64,000 bases of DNA from Parvularia atlantis (Eukaryota > Opisthokonta > Rotosphaerida), in assembly GCA_943704415.1 (NCBI GenBank), contig CALSCO010000787.1, forward strand, positions 1-64,000, in the 5' to 3' direction. Positions within the stretch are counted from its first letter, which is position 1; each line of letters starts with the position of its first letter. Below, in pieces: positions 24,401 to 38,815 of this stretch. Made by a program: the position numbers and the translations under genes. The notes beneath the pieces are model-generated. The model made no database searches, was not told the origin of the DNA, and was given only the letters and a program-made list of their open reading frames with translations.

Positions 24401-24804
24401 GCTGGCGTGAGAAGCCCGTGTTTGCTTGCTTACTGTGCACGAGGCGCCCAGGCATACAGAGGGTGCACCGGGTGCGCGGGGGGGATGGGCGAAGATGTTG
24501 GTGCGCTTGGTGATGAGCGAGCCGGTCTGGGCGGCGTCGATCTGGGCCGCCGATGACGAGGACCCGGCCGTCGGGCCAGCGAGGACCACCACCTCGGCTC
24601 GGTTACTTTCTTTTGTGTCACGCGCGAGGCCGGGTCCGAGTCTGAGCCTGTTTGACGTGGCAATCGTCGCTTGCTCGCGGCGCGCTTGGTGCTGACCGCG
24701 GGCGCGGACCACACCAGCGCGCACGCGCCAACAGCTCACCCGAGGTCAACCGCGCCAGCCACGCCAGGCTGCAGCTCGGCTCGTTTTCCGTGTGAGGCTG
24801 GCCG

Positions 24805-24852
<48 letters not shown>

Positions 24853-24863
24853 AACTGGCTTTG
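24401..24863. other. 463-bp convergent intergenic region
   Basis: Lies between the stops of GCN1 (+) and the lipase-GTPase-HECT gene (-). It should hold both 3' ends. Apart from the AC microsatellite at 24807-24850 I see no gene, RNA or clear AATAAA signal. Confidence 0.7.
24807..24850. repeat. AC dinucleotide microsatellite
   Basis: About 22 uninterrupted CA units immediately downstream of the HECT gene stop (minus strand), so probably within its 3' untranslated region, where it would read as GU. Confidence 0.95.
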
Positions 24864-27800
24864 TCACATGAAGCCAAACTGACCGACGGACGTGTTGCGG
24901 ATGGCGACGAGCACGCGCTCCGCCAGCTGCTCGCGCGACTCGTACGGCGGCAGCTCGAGCATGTTGAAGCACGTGTGCGACAGCGGCAGCGACGCGGCCG
25001 ACCCGCGCGAGTAGAGCACGAGCGAGAGCTGGATTGAGCCGATCCCGGCCGGCGGCACGCTCGCGCTGCCCGTGACGAACGCGAGCAGCAGGCCCCGGTC
25101 CTCGGCGCTCATCGCCTCGACGCACTCCCAAAACCACTCGATCAGTTGCGGCCGCGCCTGCAGCGCGCTGTCGTAGTGCGTGGCGGCGCGCAGCTGGGCG
25201 GGGCGCGCGCTCACGTCAGCGGACCGCACGTCGCATGGCAGAAACGCACATCGGCCACGGCAAACTCGGTCTCGCCGTTGAGCGCCATCTGCAGCATTGA
25301 CGGCGTGAAGACCGCGAGAAAGTCGCGCGGGATGCTCTGGCTCACGCCCAACACAAAGCTCTGCAGCGGCAGGCTGCGGCCGACGTGGAACCACACGCGC
25401 GCCTGCCGCACGCGCGCATCAGCAACGGCGGCGCAACGCGCACCACGCGCGTGCACCAGCAGGTAGTCGAGGCGGTTCTCGACCGTCACGGGCACGTTGG
25501 CGCCGTCCTCGACCAGGTTGTAGGTCTCACCGCCAGCGGCGTCGGCCGAGAACGTGAGGCCGAGGTCGTTGAACGTCTCGTCGTCCATCAGGCACATCTG
25601 GCGGATCGAGCGCGCCGCGTCCGGGTCGAGGATCTGTGTTGCACGTAGGTGGGTGTTGGCGCACAGCACCGGCACGCTGCGACGGCACGCACCTCAAAGT
25701 CGCCAAAGCCGAGCGTCTCGCCCAGAAGCAGCTTGCACATGGGCAGCGAGATGCACGCGCTGAGGCGGACGTTGTCGCTCATGTACATCAGGCACACGCC
25801 CACGACGCGACCCAGGCGCAGGTAAAACTCGGCCGCGTCGGCCGGGTGGCCGTAGCCGTGCGGCGCAAAGTAGATGTTGCCGTTGCTCACACGCGAGACA
25901 AACTTGCTGCCGTCCTCGCGCAGCTTATTGGCCACAACCGTCATGACGCTGCGGGCGCGCCGTCAGCCACACACTCGCACACAGATCTCACGTCGCACGC
26001 ACCTGCGCAGCACGCCCTTGGCGTCGACGGCCTCGTTGTCCTCGATCGAGATCTTGATGCCACTGCGCAGCTGCGCCGGCGACAGCTGGTCGATCACCTT
26101 CATGAACGAGTCAAACATATGCTCGTCCGGCAGGATCTCGATGCCCGTGGTCGAGTTGTTGACGCCGTCGGCATTGGCCTCGCGGTCCTGCACAACCGTC
26201 AGCGCACGCTGCGCACAGGCGAGCACGCGGCGCACGCATAGTAACTCGTAAAACATGCTCATGCGCTCGTCGAACGCCATCGTGCTCTTGAAGCGCGGGT
26301 AGAGTGCGCGCGGTGTCACGCGATCGGTGACCTGCACGGCGTGTCAGCTACGCACGACCGCATGCGCAGGTTGCAGACCTTGAACTTGGAGCGAGAGAGC
26401 AGCAGCGTGAGGTTGTCAATGCCCTGCAGGCGGAAGAGTACGGCGGGCTGCGGGGCGGGCGCCGGCGTCGCCGGCGGCATCGCGGTGATTGACGTGCTCG
26501 ACGACACGGCCGACTCGTCTGAGCCCTCCTGCAGCGCCGCGGCCTGTGCAGCGGCCTCGAGGCGCTCCTACACGCGGTCGTCAGCCTTCACCCTACCCGC
26601 CAGCGGAGGGGAGGGGGGGCAGGCGAACCTGCTCAGCCTGCATCTGCTTCTCGTGCTCGACGGCGCCCAGCAGCGTCTCGACGTTGAGCGCCTCAAGATC
26701 ACCGCCCGGGTACGCGTTGTTGCTGATCGCCTGGATGACCGTGTGCTCGTCGTAGCCCATCTCGGCCTGCACACGCACGTCAGACAGTAGCATCCCCGCC
26801 AGCACGCGCCGCACGCACAAACTGCTGGATCACCGCGGTGATGTGCTTGGTCACCTGGACAATCAGCATCAGCACCTCTTGGCCCTCGGGGCGCGTCGCC
26901 TTCATCGGGTCGCGCGTGATGTCGGCCAGCGCCACATCCAGACGGATCTCCACCTCGTTCTGCGTCCACGCACGTCAGGCACGCTCGGCTGCCGAGTCGC
27001 GACGCACCTCGGTGCGGTTGTGCTCAAAGATGCTGCGGATGACCTTGAGCGTGACCATGATCACGCCCGGCTGGTAGCCCATGCGCGCCAGCAGGTCGAC
27101 CGTGAAGTCGTACGCGGCGCTGTCGTGCGACGTCAGTGGCCGACACACAAAGCACACCGCAGCGCACCGCGTCGTCTCCGAGCGGATGCCCATGCTGACG
27201 CAGCGGCCGATCTGGCGGCCGGCGATGGCGCGGCGCACGAGCGTCGGCGGGAAGTGTACGCCGTTGGCCGGGCGCGCGTCCTTCGCACGTGCGCGCACGT
27301 GAGTGGACGTGTCCATGCGCAGCGGGCCTCGCACCTGCAGGTGGCGCTTCACGTTGTCGCTCGTGACGGTCGCGTCGATGTCGAGCAGCGCCTTCATCAC
27401 GGCAAAGCGGACCTTGTCGAGGTTGTGCGTCGCAAGCAGCGGTTCGAGGAGGCGCTGCTGTGCCGGGCTGAGCATCGCCATGGCGAGCTGCGGCGAGAGC
27501 TCGTCGCCAACGTAGAGCGACAGCGTGGCTGTGGGTTGCGTGAGTGTGCCGTCGCGCGGCAGCTGGGCCACGCACCAAAGAGCAGCTTGCGCACGTACTC
27601 GACGCGCTCGTCGATCTTGGCCGACGTGAAGATGATCTATCGCGCGCGCACGACCAGCTCAGAGTGCAGACGAACGCGGGCGGCAACGCACCTGGCTCTG
27701 GTCGACGCCGAGCGCCGTGGCGTAGTTTTCGCGCAGCGCCACCTCACGCGTGCGCAGCTCGTCCGTGTAGGCGTCAGTCTGGTGCGTGTATGTGAGCGCA

Positions 27801-30800
27801 GCTGTGGTGCGACTGCACACGGCGCACCTTGTTGATGAACACGAGAAACTCCTTGTTCTTGGCACTGGTGTACAAGGCATGCGTGAGCGCGGCGAGCATT
27901 GACACGCGTGAGCACGCACCGGATCATGTCGACGATGCGCCGCTCAGGCTCGGCCACGTGACCAATCGAGAACAGGCTGCGTGAGGTCGGCGTGAGAACG
28001 CGCGCCTCGGCCACGGCCACGCGCACCAGATGAAGAACGTGGTGATGTCGGCCATGCGCTGGGTCACGTTGGCGATGTGCGCGCGCTCGTCGGTCGCGCC
28101 GGGGAAGTCTGGGCGCGATACTGTCCGGCAGTGCACCACATGCCCCAACGCGCGACGCACCCGCAATCTCAAAGCACAGGTCGTCGTCGTCCGTCATGTT
28201 GAGGTCGCCGCCGAGGTGGAACATCTGCACCGCCTCGGTGCGCTCGATCAGGTCTGCCTGAGCGACTGGTCAGCACGCTTTCCGCCGCGCGCATGCCGGC
28301 CGCACGGACCTTGCTGTTGACGCCAAAGAGCTTATTGACCATGGTCGACTTGCCCGCGTTGTGCACGCCCACGAACGATAGCACAATCTGGCGCTGGAAC
28401 AGGCGGCGCAGGCGGCCAAAGCGGCCGACGGCGGCCAGCCATCGCGCGATGGTCAGGCGTGACGCCTCGGTGGCGCGGCGGTACACGCTCTTCTCGCCGG
28501 CGGCGTCCGAGATCGCGTCGATCTGCAGCCGATGTCAGGCTCAAGCGAACGGCGCACCGGCGAGCGCACCAGCTGCCGCTCGTCCAGCACGGCCTTGATC
28601 TCCTTCACGTCGACCTCGTGCAGCGCCTGAGAGGTGGACGAGGCGATGCGCCGCCACTGCTCGTGGATGGCGACTTCGAGGCTCGGGATCTCCTCGAGGT
28701 ACAGGTCCGGGTCGCCGCCCATGGTGATCAGCAGCAGCTTGAGCATCTGCAGGTACTGGCGGCTGGGCGGATCCTGTCCTGCCGCGTCAGCGCAAGCCGT
28801 GCAGCCCGCTGAGGCCGCGCACCTGGATGGCCGACATGCCGCGCGAGACGATGGTCGAGCCGATCGCGGTGATGAGCCCGCCCGGCAGCATCAGCAGCAC
28901 AGTCGGGACGAGCAACGCGATGGCGGCGGGGCTCGCGAACGGGTCGCCGAGCGGGTTGCGCTGCGAGTTGGAGTACACCTGCGCAGGCGGCCTGAGCAGT
29001 TGTGCAAGAGACACTCGCACTGCGCACCACTGCGCCCACAGCCGCAGCGGGGATCAGTGCCGGCAGCAGCGCGACCGTGCCGGCGATGGTGAGCACGCCG
29101 CCGAGGAACACGCCGATGGCGCCGATGACGCGCTGCAGGCCCTTGGTGAAGCGGTTGTAGAACTCGATCGAGACCTGCGGCAGCGACATGGTCACACACG
29201 AGCAGAGCACGGCGGCGGCACGCGGCGCACCGGGTGGCTCATGAACGCCAGCATGCGTGACACGACCGGGTCAAAGTCCGCACGGGCCACGTAGATCTGG
29301 TCGGCGCTGCGATCGCGCGTGAGCCCGGCGAGACCGCGAATGCGAGCGCACCGATTGTACTGCGCGCAGATCGCCCAGGTCTCCTTCGTGCCGAGCAAGA
29401 TGTCCTCGAGGTCGGCCATCATGCGGAGCATCGGCGGCAGCTCGACTGCGCCCGCACAATATGAGGCCGGAAACGGTGAAGGGCAGCAAAAACGCACTGT
29501 TGCACAGGTTCACCCAGCCGTCGTCGGTGTCGGCAGCCTTGCCGCGGTCGCGGCGCGTGTGAATGGCGTGCGTGTGCGCGAGCATGCCTGCGCCGCCAAA
29601 GTGAGCGTGAGCACCACGGCGAGCGGCATGCACACGTACCGCGCAGGAAGGCGCCCTCGAGCAGCTCGCGGTTGACGCTGGCGTAGAGCATCGCAGACGG
29701 CGGCTGGCCTGCGTGGGGACGCTATCAGCACACGAGCCATCACGCTGCGCAGCAGACGCACCCTGCGTGTGATGCACCGTCTGCACGATGAACGCGGCCG
29801 TGTCGCCAAAGTCGGTGCGCAGCACAACCGGGCCCGGCGCGGTGAAGTAGCAGCCGACGGCGACGATGCGCGCCTCCTCGGTCGCCGCATTCTGCACAAA
29901 CATGCCCTCGACGTCGTCCTTGTGGTCTGTGGCGGCGCAGAGTCAGCGACCTCCGCCCCGCGCGTGCCTTGTGCGGTGCGCACCACCGACGATCTGCAGT
30001 AGCAGCGGCTGGTTGCCCTTCGAGCCCGGGATCATGGCGCCGTTGACCGACGCGCTTGTGCGCGAGCGTCAAAGACGCCGTGTTGACCTGCGTGCAGCCG
30101 CGCACCGGCCGATGATCGGCTCGAGGTTGCGACCGGCGAGTACAAAGTCGTGGCGCGACGTGTTGGTCACGTTGGTGACGGTGCCTGCGCTGCGCGGTCA
30201 GTCTCGTCGCGGGTGCGCGCGCGAGGGCAGGGCAGCACGCACACTTGGTGAGCGACGGCACAAGGTACGACAGCAGCACCGTGTGGCCTACCTCGGCCTC
30301 GAGCTCGTCGCTCAGGAACGCCGTCGCGAGCGGCTCCATGTGGTTGCGCAGCTGCCGCACCACGCGTGAGTGCACGTGCGTTAAAGGGCAAGCGCACCGC
30401 GACGCTAGACGACTTGCCCGAGCTGTAGGCGTGGACCATGCGCCCGCGCACGGCGTCGTTGCCGCCCTTCTCGAGCCGGAGGCGGAAGGACGCGCCGAGC
30501 ATCGCCATCATGCCGCGTTGCTCGCGGAAGACGTGCCTGTGCGCCTTGTACGTGAGCCTGTGCACGCACGAGCCCAGCGCCACGCACGCGCCAAAAGGCG
30601 ACAGGCGCACGTCGGCAGCGTCAAGCTCGTTTGCGCGGACCATCGCGGCCGCGTTGCGTACGTCGCTCTCGAGCGCGAGCATCTCTACGCGCACAGCGCA
30701 TGAGACAACGAGAGCACGAGACCAGCGGACGCACCGGACTGCGTCGCGGCGATGCCCGACGTGCTCATCTTGATGAGGCGCTCGGTCACGCCGACGATGC

Positions 30801-32586
30801 GGTACGCGTCGGCGCTCGTGTCTTGCTGCAGCGCGCGCGCGCCGCTGACCTCGGCCGCAAGCGTGGCCATCTCGACGAGCGGATCACTGTCGCTCATGAA
30901 CGTGACGTGGTCGACCGCGAAGCCGTCGTGCGCTGCGCTGGGTCGTTGGCTGCGGGAGGCGTGCGTGCGGGAGGCGCGGCACGCACCGAGGTTGTCGGCG
31001 AGGCGCGACGACATGCAGCAGGGCGAGGAGAACGTAACGGCGCGGACGTGGATCGCGCTCGCGGCCCGGGCGCGGCGGGAGTTGGCAAAGGCTTTCGAAG
31101 ACGCAACGCTTGCTGCCCGTGCGCCCGTTGTTAGCTCGCAAGCACGCCAGCACGCCGCACGCACCGTAGCGCGCAAAGACGGCGGCCATGTGCGCGACCG
31201 CGCCACTGACCGAGTGGCCGCAGAAGATGAGCCGGCGCGGCTGCTGCTGGCGGTCGTCGCTCTTGGCCGGCTCTGCGCGCGCCGTGTGAGCGACTGTTAC
31301 CGCCAGAACGCGCACGCACTGCTGGGTGTAACGGCCGGCGGCGTGTGTGCGCGCAGCTTGCGCGTGCCGAGGCTGCGCACGGCGCTGATGCCGACCATGT
31401 TGTTGATCGCCGTGCCGAGGTTGGACCGCTTGCTGGCGGCCGACTCGCCGCCAACGCCCGCCGCCGACGCCGTCGCGGCCATCGTCGCCGTCACGAACGC
31501 GGTTGTGGTCGAATGGCGCACGCTGCCGGACGGGTGCTGCGGCATAATAAACGCGATGGGGTTCGCGCGTGCGCTGCTCGCGGCGCCTGCGGCCGCGGCG
31601 GGCACGGCCGTGTTGACCGGCGTGCCAATGAGCTCCGTCTGCGGCTTGCGGCACAGCTCCAGCAGCAGGTTAATCGGCAGGTGCCTGCGCGCACGTGTGA
31701 GGCTCAGCACGCAAAGCGAGAAGGTGACGCACTGCGCGAGCGTCACGGCAGCCGTGTTGGCCGAGCCAAACTCGCCGACGCGCGAGGGCACTGCGACGCA
31801 GCGTCAGCCACCCGTCGGCAACGAGGCAAGAACAGCGGCACGCACCGCCCGGGTCGAGCAGCGCGCGGAGCTGCGCGCCGTTGGAGACGCAGTCGATCGC
31901 GACGACGACGGCCTCGTCCGACACGGCGACGAGGTAGCGCAGCGTCGCCTCGGCGCGCGACACGGCGGCGGCGAAAAAGTCGTGCTGCTTGAGTCGCGCC
32001 GGGTCGTTGAAGAACGCGAGGGCGGCACGCGAGCTGCTCTCACACGGCTCGACGTTGGGCGCGACACGCTCGTAGATAGGCGGCGCGACGCCCGGCGGCG
32101 GCGGCGCGTCGCTCAGCAGCGCCTCGATCGCGGTCTGCGCGCGGCCGACGTCGTCCCACGGGATCACGAGGCGCGGCAGCGCGTCGTCGGCGGCCGTGGC
32201 CGTCGCGTCGTGCACGGCGTGCGAGCCGTCGCTCAGCCGCGCCTCGTACGTGCCCGGGCGCAGCTCGGCCTCGCTGTCAATGAAGAAGACGCCCGACGGC
32301 TGCGCCGGGAAGAGGAAGCCGTCGTCACTGCGCAGCGCCGTCACGCGCCAGCCGCGCGCGCGCAGCCGATCGAGCTCGCCCTGTGCGCGCCGCATCAGGC
32401 GTGGCCTCGCATGCGCCCGCGACGCACCTGCACCGCCGCCACCGTCACCATCTGCGCGCGCGGGAAGCGCAGCGAGACCGGCGCCGCGTCCGCGCCGTGC
32501 ACGTCGGCCATCGGCAGCACCACGACGAAGCCGGCGCCGCTGCCGCCGCCCGCCGCGTCCTTGCGGCCGAAGAGATGCGCCAACAT
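24864..32586 (-). CDS. Giant multidomain protein: class-3 lipase-like, membrane hairpin, dynamin/IRG-like GTPase, HECT ubiquitin ligase
   Basis: Joined by eye through roughly 35 exons without a frame break, about 1,900-2,000 residues. Start MLAHLFGRKDAAGGG at 32586. Domains in order: (1) lipase-3-like, with FCGHSVSGAVAHMAAVFARY (nucleophile Ser codon 31211-31213) and, further on, FMSDSDPLVEM (candidate acid residue); (2) a probable beta-rich stretch (about 29775-30190); (3) two hydrophobic segments, IGVFLGGVLTIAGTVALLP and IALLVPTVLLMLPGGLITAI (about 28830-29150), probably a membrane hairpin; (4) a P-loop GTPase: GVHNAGKST (G1, 28346-28369), DFPG (G3), NKTD (G4, formed at a splice junction), TSAK (G5); (5) helical linker with a UBA-like stretch AEMGYDEHTVIQAISNN (about 26770); (6) full HECT domain: GIKISIEDNEAVDAKGVL, NIYFAPHGYGHPADAAEFY, WFHVGRSLPLQSFV, IEWFWECVEAMS, and LPLSHTCFNMLELPPY with catalytic Cys at 24969-24971, ending SVGQFGFM. 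HECT enzymes pass ubiquitin from an E2 through this Cys to a substrate. The same-strand order with no stop or new start between parts argues for one gene; two adjacent genes are the alternative. Confidence 0.75.
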
Positions 32587-33121
32587 CCGGACTGATGACG
32601 TTAACTGTCACACAACTGTGGCCGTCGACGCGTCACACACAGCACGCCTTGTCACAACGGAGCGAGGCGTTCCTTGGCGGATCGTCAGCTTGGCGTGCTC
32701 GCCCTGGCCCGCGCGCTCGGCTTTGATGAGCGTGGCGTGCTCGCCCTCAGCCCACGCGCTCCGCCTCGATGATCCCGCGCAGCGCGCGCAGGCATCACGG
32801 TCTCTTCCTGTGCGCCCTACTGCACACCGACTCGGAGCGCACACACAAACACGGAAACGCGGGAGGGAAACAAACTTGGACTGGTGTCTGGACGAGAGGG
32901 CAAAAGACGAGCGGGGCCTGCTGTTGTGCGCTCGCTCGCTCGGAGGCAGGCGCGCTCAGGCTGGTGTCGGCTACGATCAGGTCGAAAACGCGCCCGCAGG
33001 CGGCTTCCAGGTCGCTTCTGCATGGTGTGGTCACCGCCCTTGGCGCGCTCCGCCAGGAACCTCTTGCGCATGGCGACGAGCGTGCGCGTCAGGTCATCCT
33101 CCTCACCCTCCGCGGCGTGCT
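32587..33121. other. 535-bp intergenic region upstream of the lipase-GTPase-HECT gene
   Basis: Runs from the giant gene's start to the stop of the next minus-strand gene. It must hold the giant gene's promoter and the neighbour's 3' end. I find no ORF with protein-like content, no RNA gene and no repeat in it. Confidence 0.6.
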
Positions 33122-33891
33122 TCAGTTGGAGGTGTTCACGCCATCGTCGGCCCGCGTGGACGTAGGGATGTTGTACGTGTTGAGCTTGATGTTGCGCAGC
33201 TCGATCAGCGAAGCAAATGTGCCCGAGTAGCTGAACGTGCGGCTGAAGGCGGCCGTCGAGTTGTTCGCGGTGCCCGTCTCGAAGGAAAACTGGTAGTAGC
33301 TGTTGCTAGAGACGGCCTGAAAGCCAAAGTCGCTCCCGGCTGGCCGCCCGTAGTAGCCGAGCAGCGCCGCGACGTCGGCAGCAGCGAACTCGGCCGAAGC
33401 AGAGCCGAAGTAGTAGTCGTTGTACGTCGCCGAGATTTAGTATAGGCGCGTGCCACGACGGGCGTGCAGACGCTGCGCGAGTAGGACGTGGGCGACGCGC
33501 ACGAGTAAACCTGAGCCGCGCACACGCAGGTGTCAACCACTGAGGCCCTGCTGCATGGGCTGCCCGGGCCGTGCTCGCTGGTCACCTGGTAGTACGAGTC
33601 GTACGAGCACGAGAAGCCACCCTGCAGCAGTCCCACGGGCAAGTCGACCGAGTAGATGTAGAAGCGCGGGTAGTTGTACGAGGACGCGTAGTTGGACGGG
33701 CCGCGGGTGCCGTTAAGGCACATGTTCGCGTCGATCAGACGGGCGGGCGCAAAGCCGGCCGAAGCCGTGCCGGCGGCCGCGACGGCGAGAAGGACGACCG
33801 TGACGAACACGAGCACGCGGGCGCCGAGGGCCGTTGCAGAGATCCTGCCGCTAGCGAGGCGTCAGCGCGCTGAACCGAGTTACTGGAACAT
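33122..33891 (-). CDS. Secreted Tyr/Ser-rich protein of unknown function
   Basis: No family recognised. A short first exon MFQ (ATG at 33889-33891) spliced over about 39 nt to ISATALGARV gives a good signal peptide: VLVFVTVVLLAVAAAGTASA then GFAPARL. The mature part is rich in Tyr, Ser and Asn with several Cys (MCLNGTRGPSNYASS, YPRFYIYSVDL, SCSYDSYYQVTSEHG) and possible N-glycosylation sites (NGT, NNS). The second half reads YYFGSASAEFAAADVAALLG, SDFGFQAVSSNSYYQFSFE, GTANNSTAAFSRTFSY, and ends DGVNTSN-stop at 33122. At least one internal intron near 33430 is not resolved; a TACTAAAT branch-like sequence lies there. Composition recalls the secreted pair at 55-56 kb but I cannot align them securely. 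It is divergent from malonyl-CoA decarboxylase with only 21 bases between the two ATGs. Confidence 0.5.
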
Positions 33892-33912
33892 TCCGATCTG
33901 TGATCGGCTACC

Positions 33913-35612
33913 ATGGCGACGCGTGTCACGCAGCTGCTGCAGCGCGCGCGGACGCTGCGGGGCGCCGGCGACCGCTTCATCTCGCAGGTGCGCCGCGTGC
34001 TTTGCTCGTGCGCCCCGCTGATCGCGCCGGATCGCGCCGGATCGCGCCGGATCGCAGGACTTTGCGCGCGAGTTTGCGGCGCTCTACGCGCAGCTTGCTA
34101 CGGCCGATCAGCGCCGCGACGTGCTGCGGACGCTCGGCCGCGAGTTTGGCGTGCGCCCAGCCGCGCTGCGCGACGCGGCGCAGCTGCTGCAACGCGCCGA
34201 TGCGACGCAGCCGCTGACCGTCGTGCGTTTCGGGCGCTGCGCATCGACGCGCCCGAGACGACTGATCCACGACGGCGCGCGCGCATCAGGGCGATGCGCG
34301 GATGCCGGCGCTCGTCGATCAGTGGGCGCGCGCGGCCCGCCCGGCCCACGCCGCGCTGCTCGCGACGCTGGCGCAGCTGCCCGAGGGAATGGGGCTGGTG
34401 CTGCGGCTGCGCAGCGACGCCGTGGTGCGCTGCGCGGCCCGGTCTCGTCACCGATGACGCCGCACTGATCGCAACGTGAGCAGCGGCTGCGCGGCCAGGG
34501 CGACGCCGACGCCGACGGGGCGCTGCGTGCGCTCGACCACGCGCTGAGGCGGCAGCTGCAGGACTGGTTCGCGCTCGGCTTCTTGCAGCTGCGGCGCGTG
34601 CGCTGGGACGAGACGCCGGCCGAGGTGCTCGAGAAGGTGCTGCTGTTGATCGCCTGCGGCCCGAACGTGGCTCAGCTGCGGCGCGGCGCACAGATCATCG
34701 AGTACGAGGCCGTGCACAGCATACACGACTGGGCGGCGCTCAAGCAACGGCTCGTTGGCCCGCGGCGCTGTTTTGCGTTCTTCCACCCGAGCCTGCCGCG
34801 TGAGCCGCTTGTCTTTGTCGAGGTCGCGCTGCTGGACGCGATCGCGAGCAGCGTGCAGGCGAGCTGTGCGCGTTGTGCCTGTGCGCTGTCTGACGCGGTC
34901 GGCATGCAGGCGATCCTCGACGAGCCCGTGCCGAGCAGCACCGCCGAGGTCGCGCCGCCTCCCACGACCGCAGTCTTCTACGGCATCACGGCGACGCAGC
35001 CGGGGCTCGCAGGCGTCGAGCTCGGCAACTACCTGATCAAAGAGGTCGTGCGCACGCTGCAGGGTGCGTTACTGGTTGCTCTGACGTGCAGTGCTCATCG
35101 CCGACAAGCAGTCGAGCAGCCGTCGCTGAGCACGTTTGTGACGCTGTCGCCGATGCCGGGCTTTGCGGCGTGGCTGCGCGCGTTGCTCGTGCGCATCGAC
35201 GCAAACGTCTCGGCCGCCGAGCGCGACTTGCTGCGCGCGATGAACGACACGCCGCGCTGGCACGATGACGCGTCGCTCGCCGCCTCGCTGCGGCCGTTGC
35301 TGCTGGTGCGCGCGTCGTGCTCGCTCACAACCCCGCTCACACCGTCGGCAGCGGCTCGGCGCGCAGTACCTTGTGAACGAGAAGCAGCGCGCGATGGCGC
35401 TCGATCCCGTCGCCAACTTCCACCTGCGCAACGGCGCGTGGCTGTGGCGGCTCAATTGGCTCGCCGACATAAGCGCCAAGGGCCTGGCGCAGTCGCACGG
35501 GCTGATGGTCAACTACCGCTACGTGCTCGACGACCTCGCGACGAACCACCAGCGCTACCTCGAGCGCGGCACGATCGCGGTCGCGGACGACGTGCACGGG
35601 CTGTTGGGGTGA
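33913..35612 (+). CDS. MLYCD: Malonyl-CoA decarboxylase
   Basis: Converts malonyl-CoA to acetyl-CoA and CO2, controlling fatty-acid synthesis and oxidation in mitochondria, peroxisomes or cytosol. Seen: start MATRVTQLLQRARTLRGAG at 33913; helical N-domain DFAREFAALYAQLATADQRR, RTLGREFGVRP; core blocks LQDWFALGFLQLRRVRWDE, AVHSIHDWAALKQRLVGPRR, FFHPSLPREPLVFVEVALLD, VFYGITATQPGLAGVELGNY with LIKEVVRTLQ, LSTFVTLSPMPGFAAWL; C-terminal block ALDPVANFHLRNGAWLWRLN, WLADISAKGLAQSHGLMVNY, stop at 35612. These cover the whole family. The C-terminus is not SKL, so no PTS1 is seen; the basic N-terminus might be a weak mitochondrial signal. The first intron carries a 10-bp tandem repeat. Confidence 0.92.
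34021..34055. repeat. 10-bp tandem repeat inside a malonyl-CoA decarboxylase intron
   Basis: Three full copies of ATCGCGCCGG plus a partial fourth directly precede the intron acceptor (ATCGCAG). It looks like recent slippage that lengthened the intron. Confidence 0.9.
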
Positions 35613-35662
35613 GAGAATTGTTAGGCCTGCATGCTGCACACACGCACGGCCTCGCGCGCCAC

Positions 35663-38474
<2,812 letters not shown>

Positions 38475-38815
38475 CGCGAGAGAAGAAGAAGAAGGGCGAT
38501 CTGCGCGGCGAGGCGTCAGCCATGCCTGTCGCCGCACACGCCATCGGGCGCTTGTCATGGCTTATGAAGAAAACACGAGCTGCGGCGCTCCTGTAAGGCA
38601 CGCGAACTGAACGCGTGCGCTCGCTGTCTGGGCTCGCGAGCCCTCCGCAATGCTGTGCGCGTGCCCTGTGCTGCCTGCGAGCTTTCCGCACTGCAGCGCT
38701 GCAGCGATCGCAGCCCATGATCAAAACATGAGCTACGGACGCCTTGATGACGCCGCGCGTAAAACATGAGCTCAGGCGTGCCGTGAGAAAACGCCGTTTC
38801 ATCCGGTCGGTCGGG
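38475..38815. other. 341-bp divergent promoter region (ProRS / shootin-like)
   Basis: Lies between two divergent start codons. Close to the ProRS ATG its coding strand is pyrimidine-rich (CTTCTTCTTCTTCTC). I see no gene or repeat here. Confidence 0.5.

Noticed and set aside
24807-24850. AC repeat as a structured regulatory or telomere-like element
   Set aside because: A plain dinucleotide microsatellite; nothing links it to telomeres or replication.
24864-26507. HECT domain as a separate gene starting near 26507 (in-frame start before SSSTSITAMPP)
   Set aside because: The upstream exons splice in frame into it and the linker shows no promoter gap. Kept only as an alternative to the fused gene.
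30752-33445. A very long plus-strand open frame (897 codons), the longest unbroken frame in the window
   Set aside because: It is antisense to the lipase-GTPase-HECT exons and the secreted-protein gene, its translation is Arg/Ala-biased text without domains, and long empty frames are expected at this GC content.
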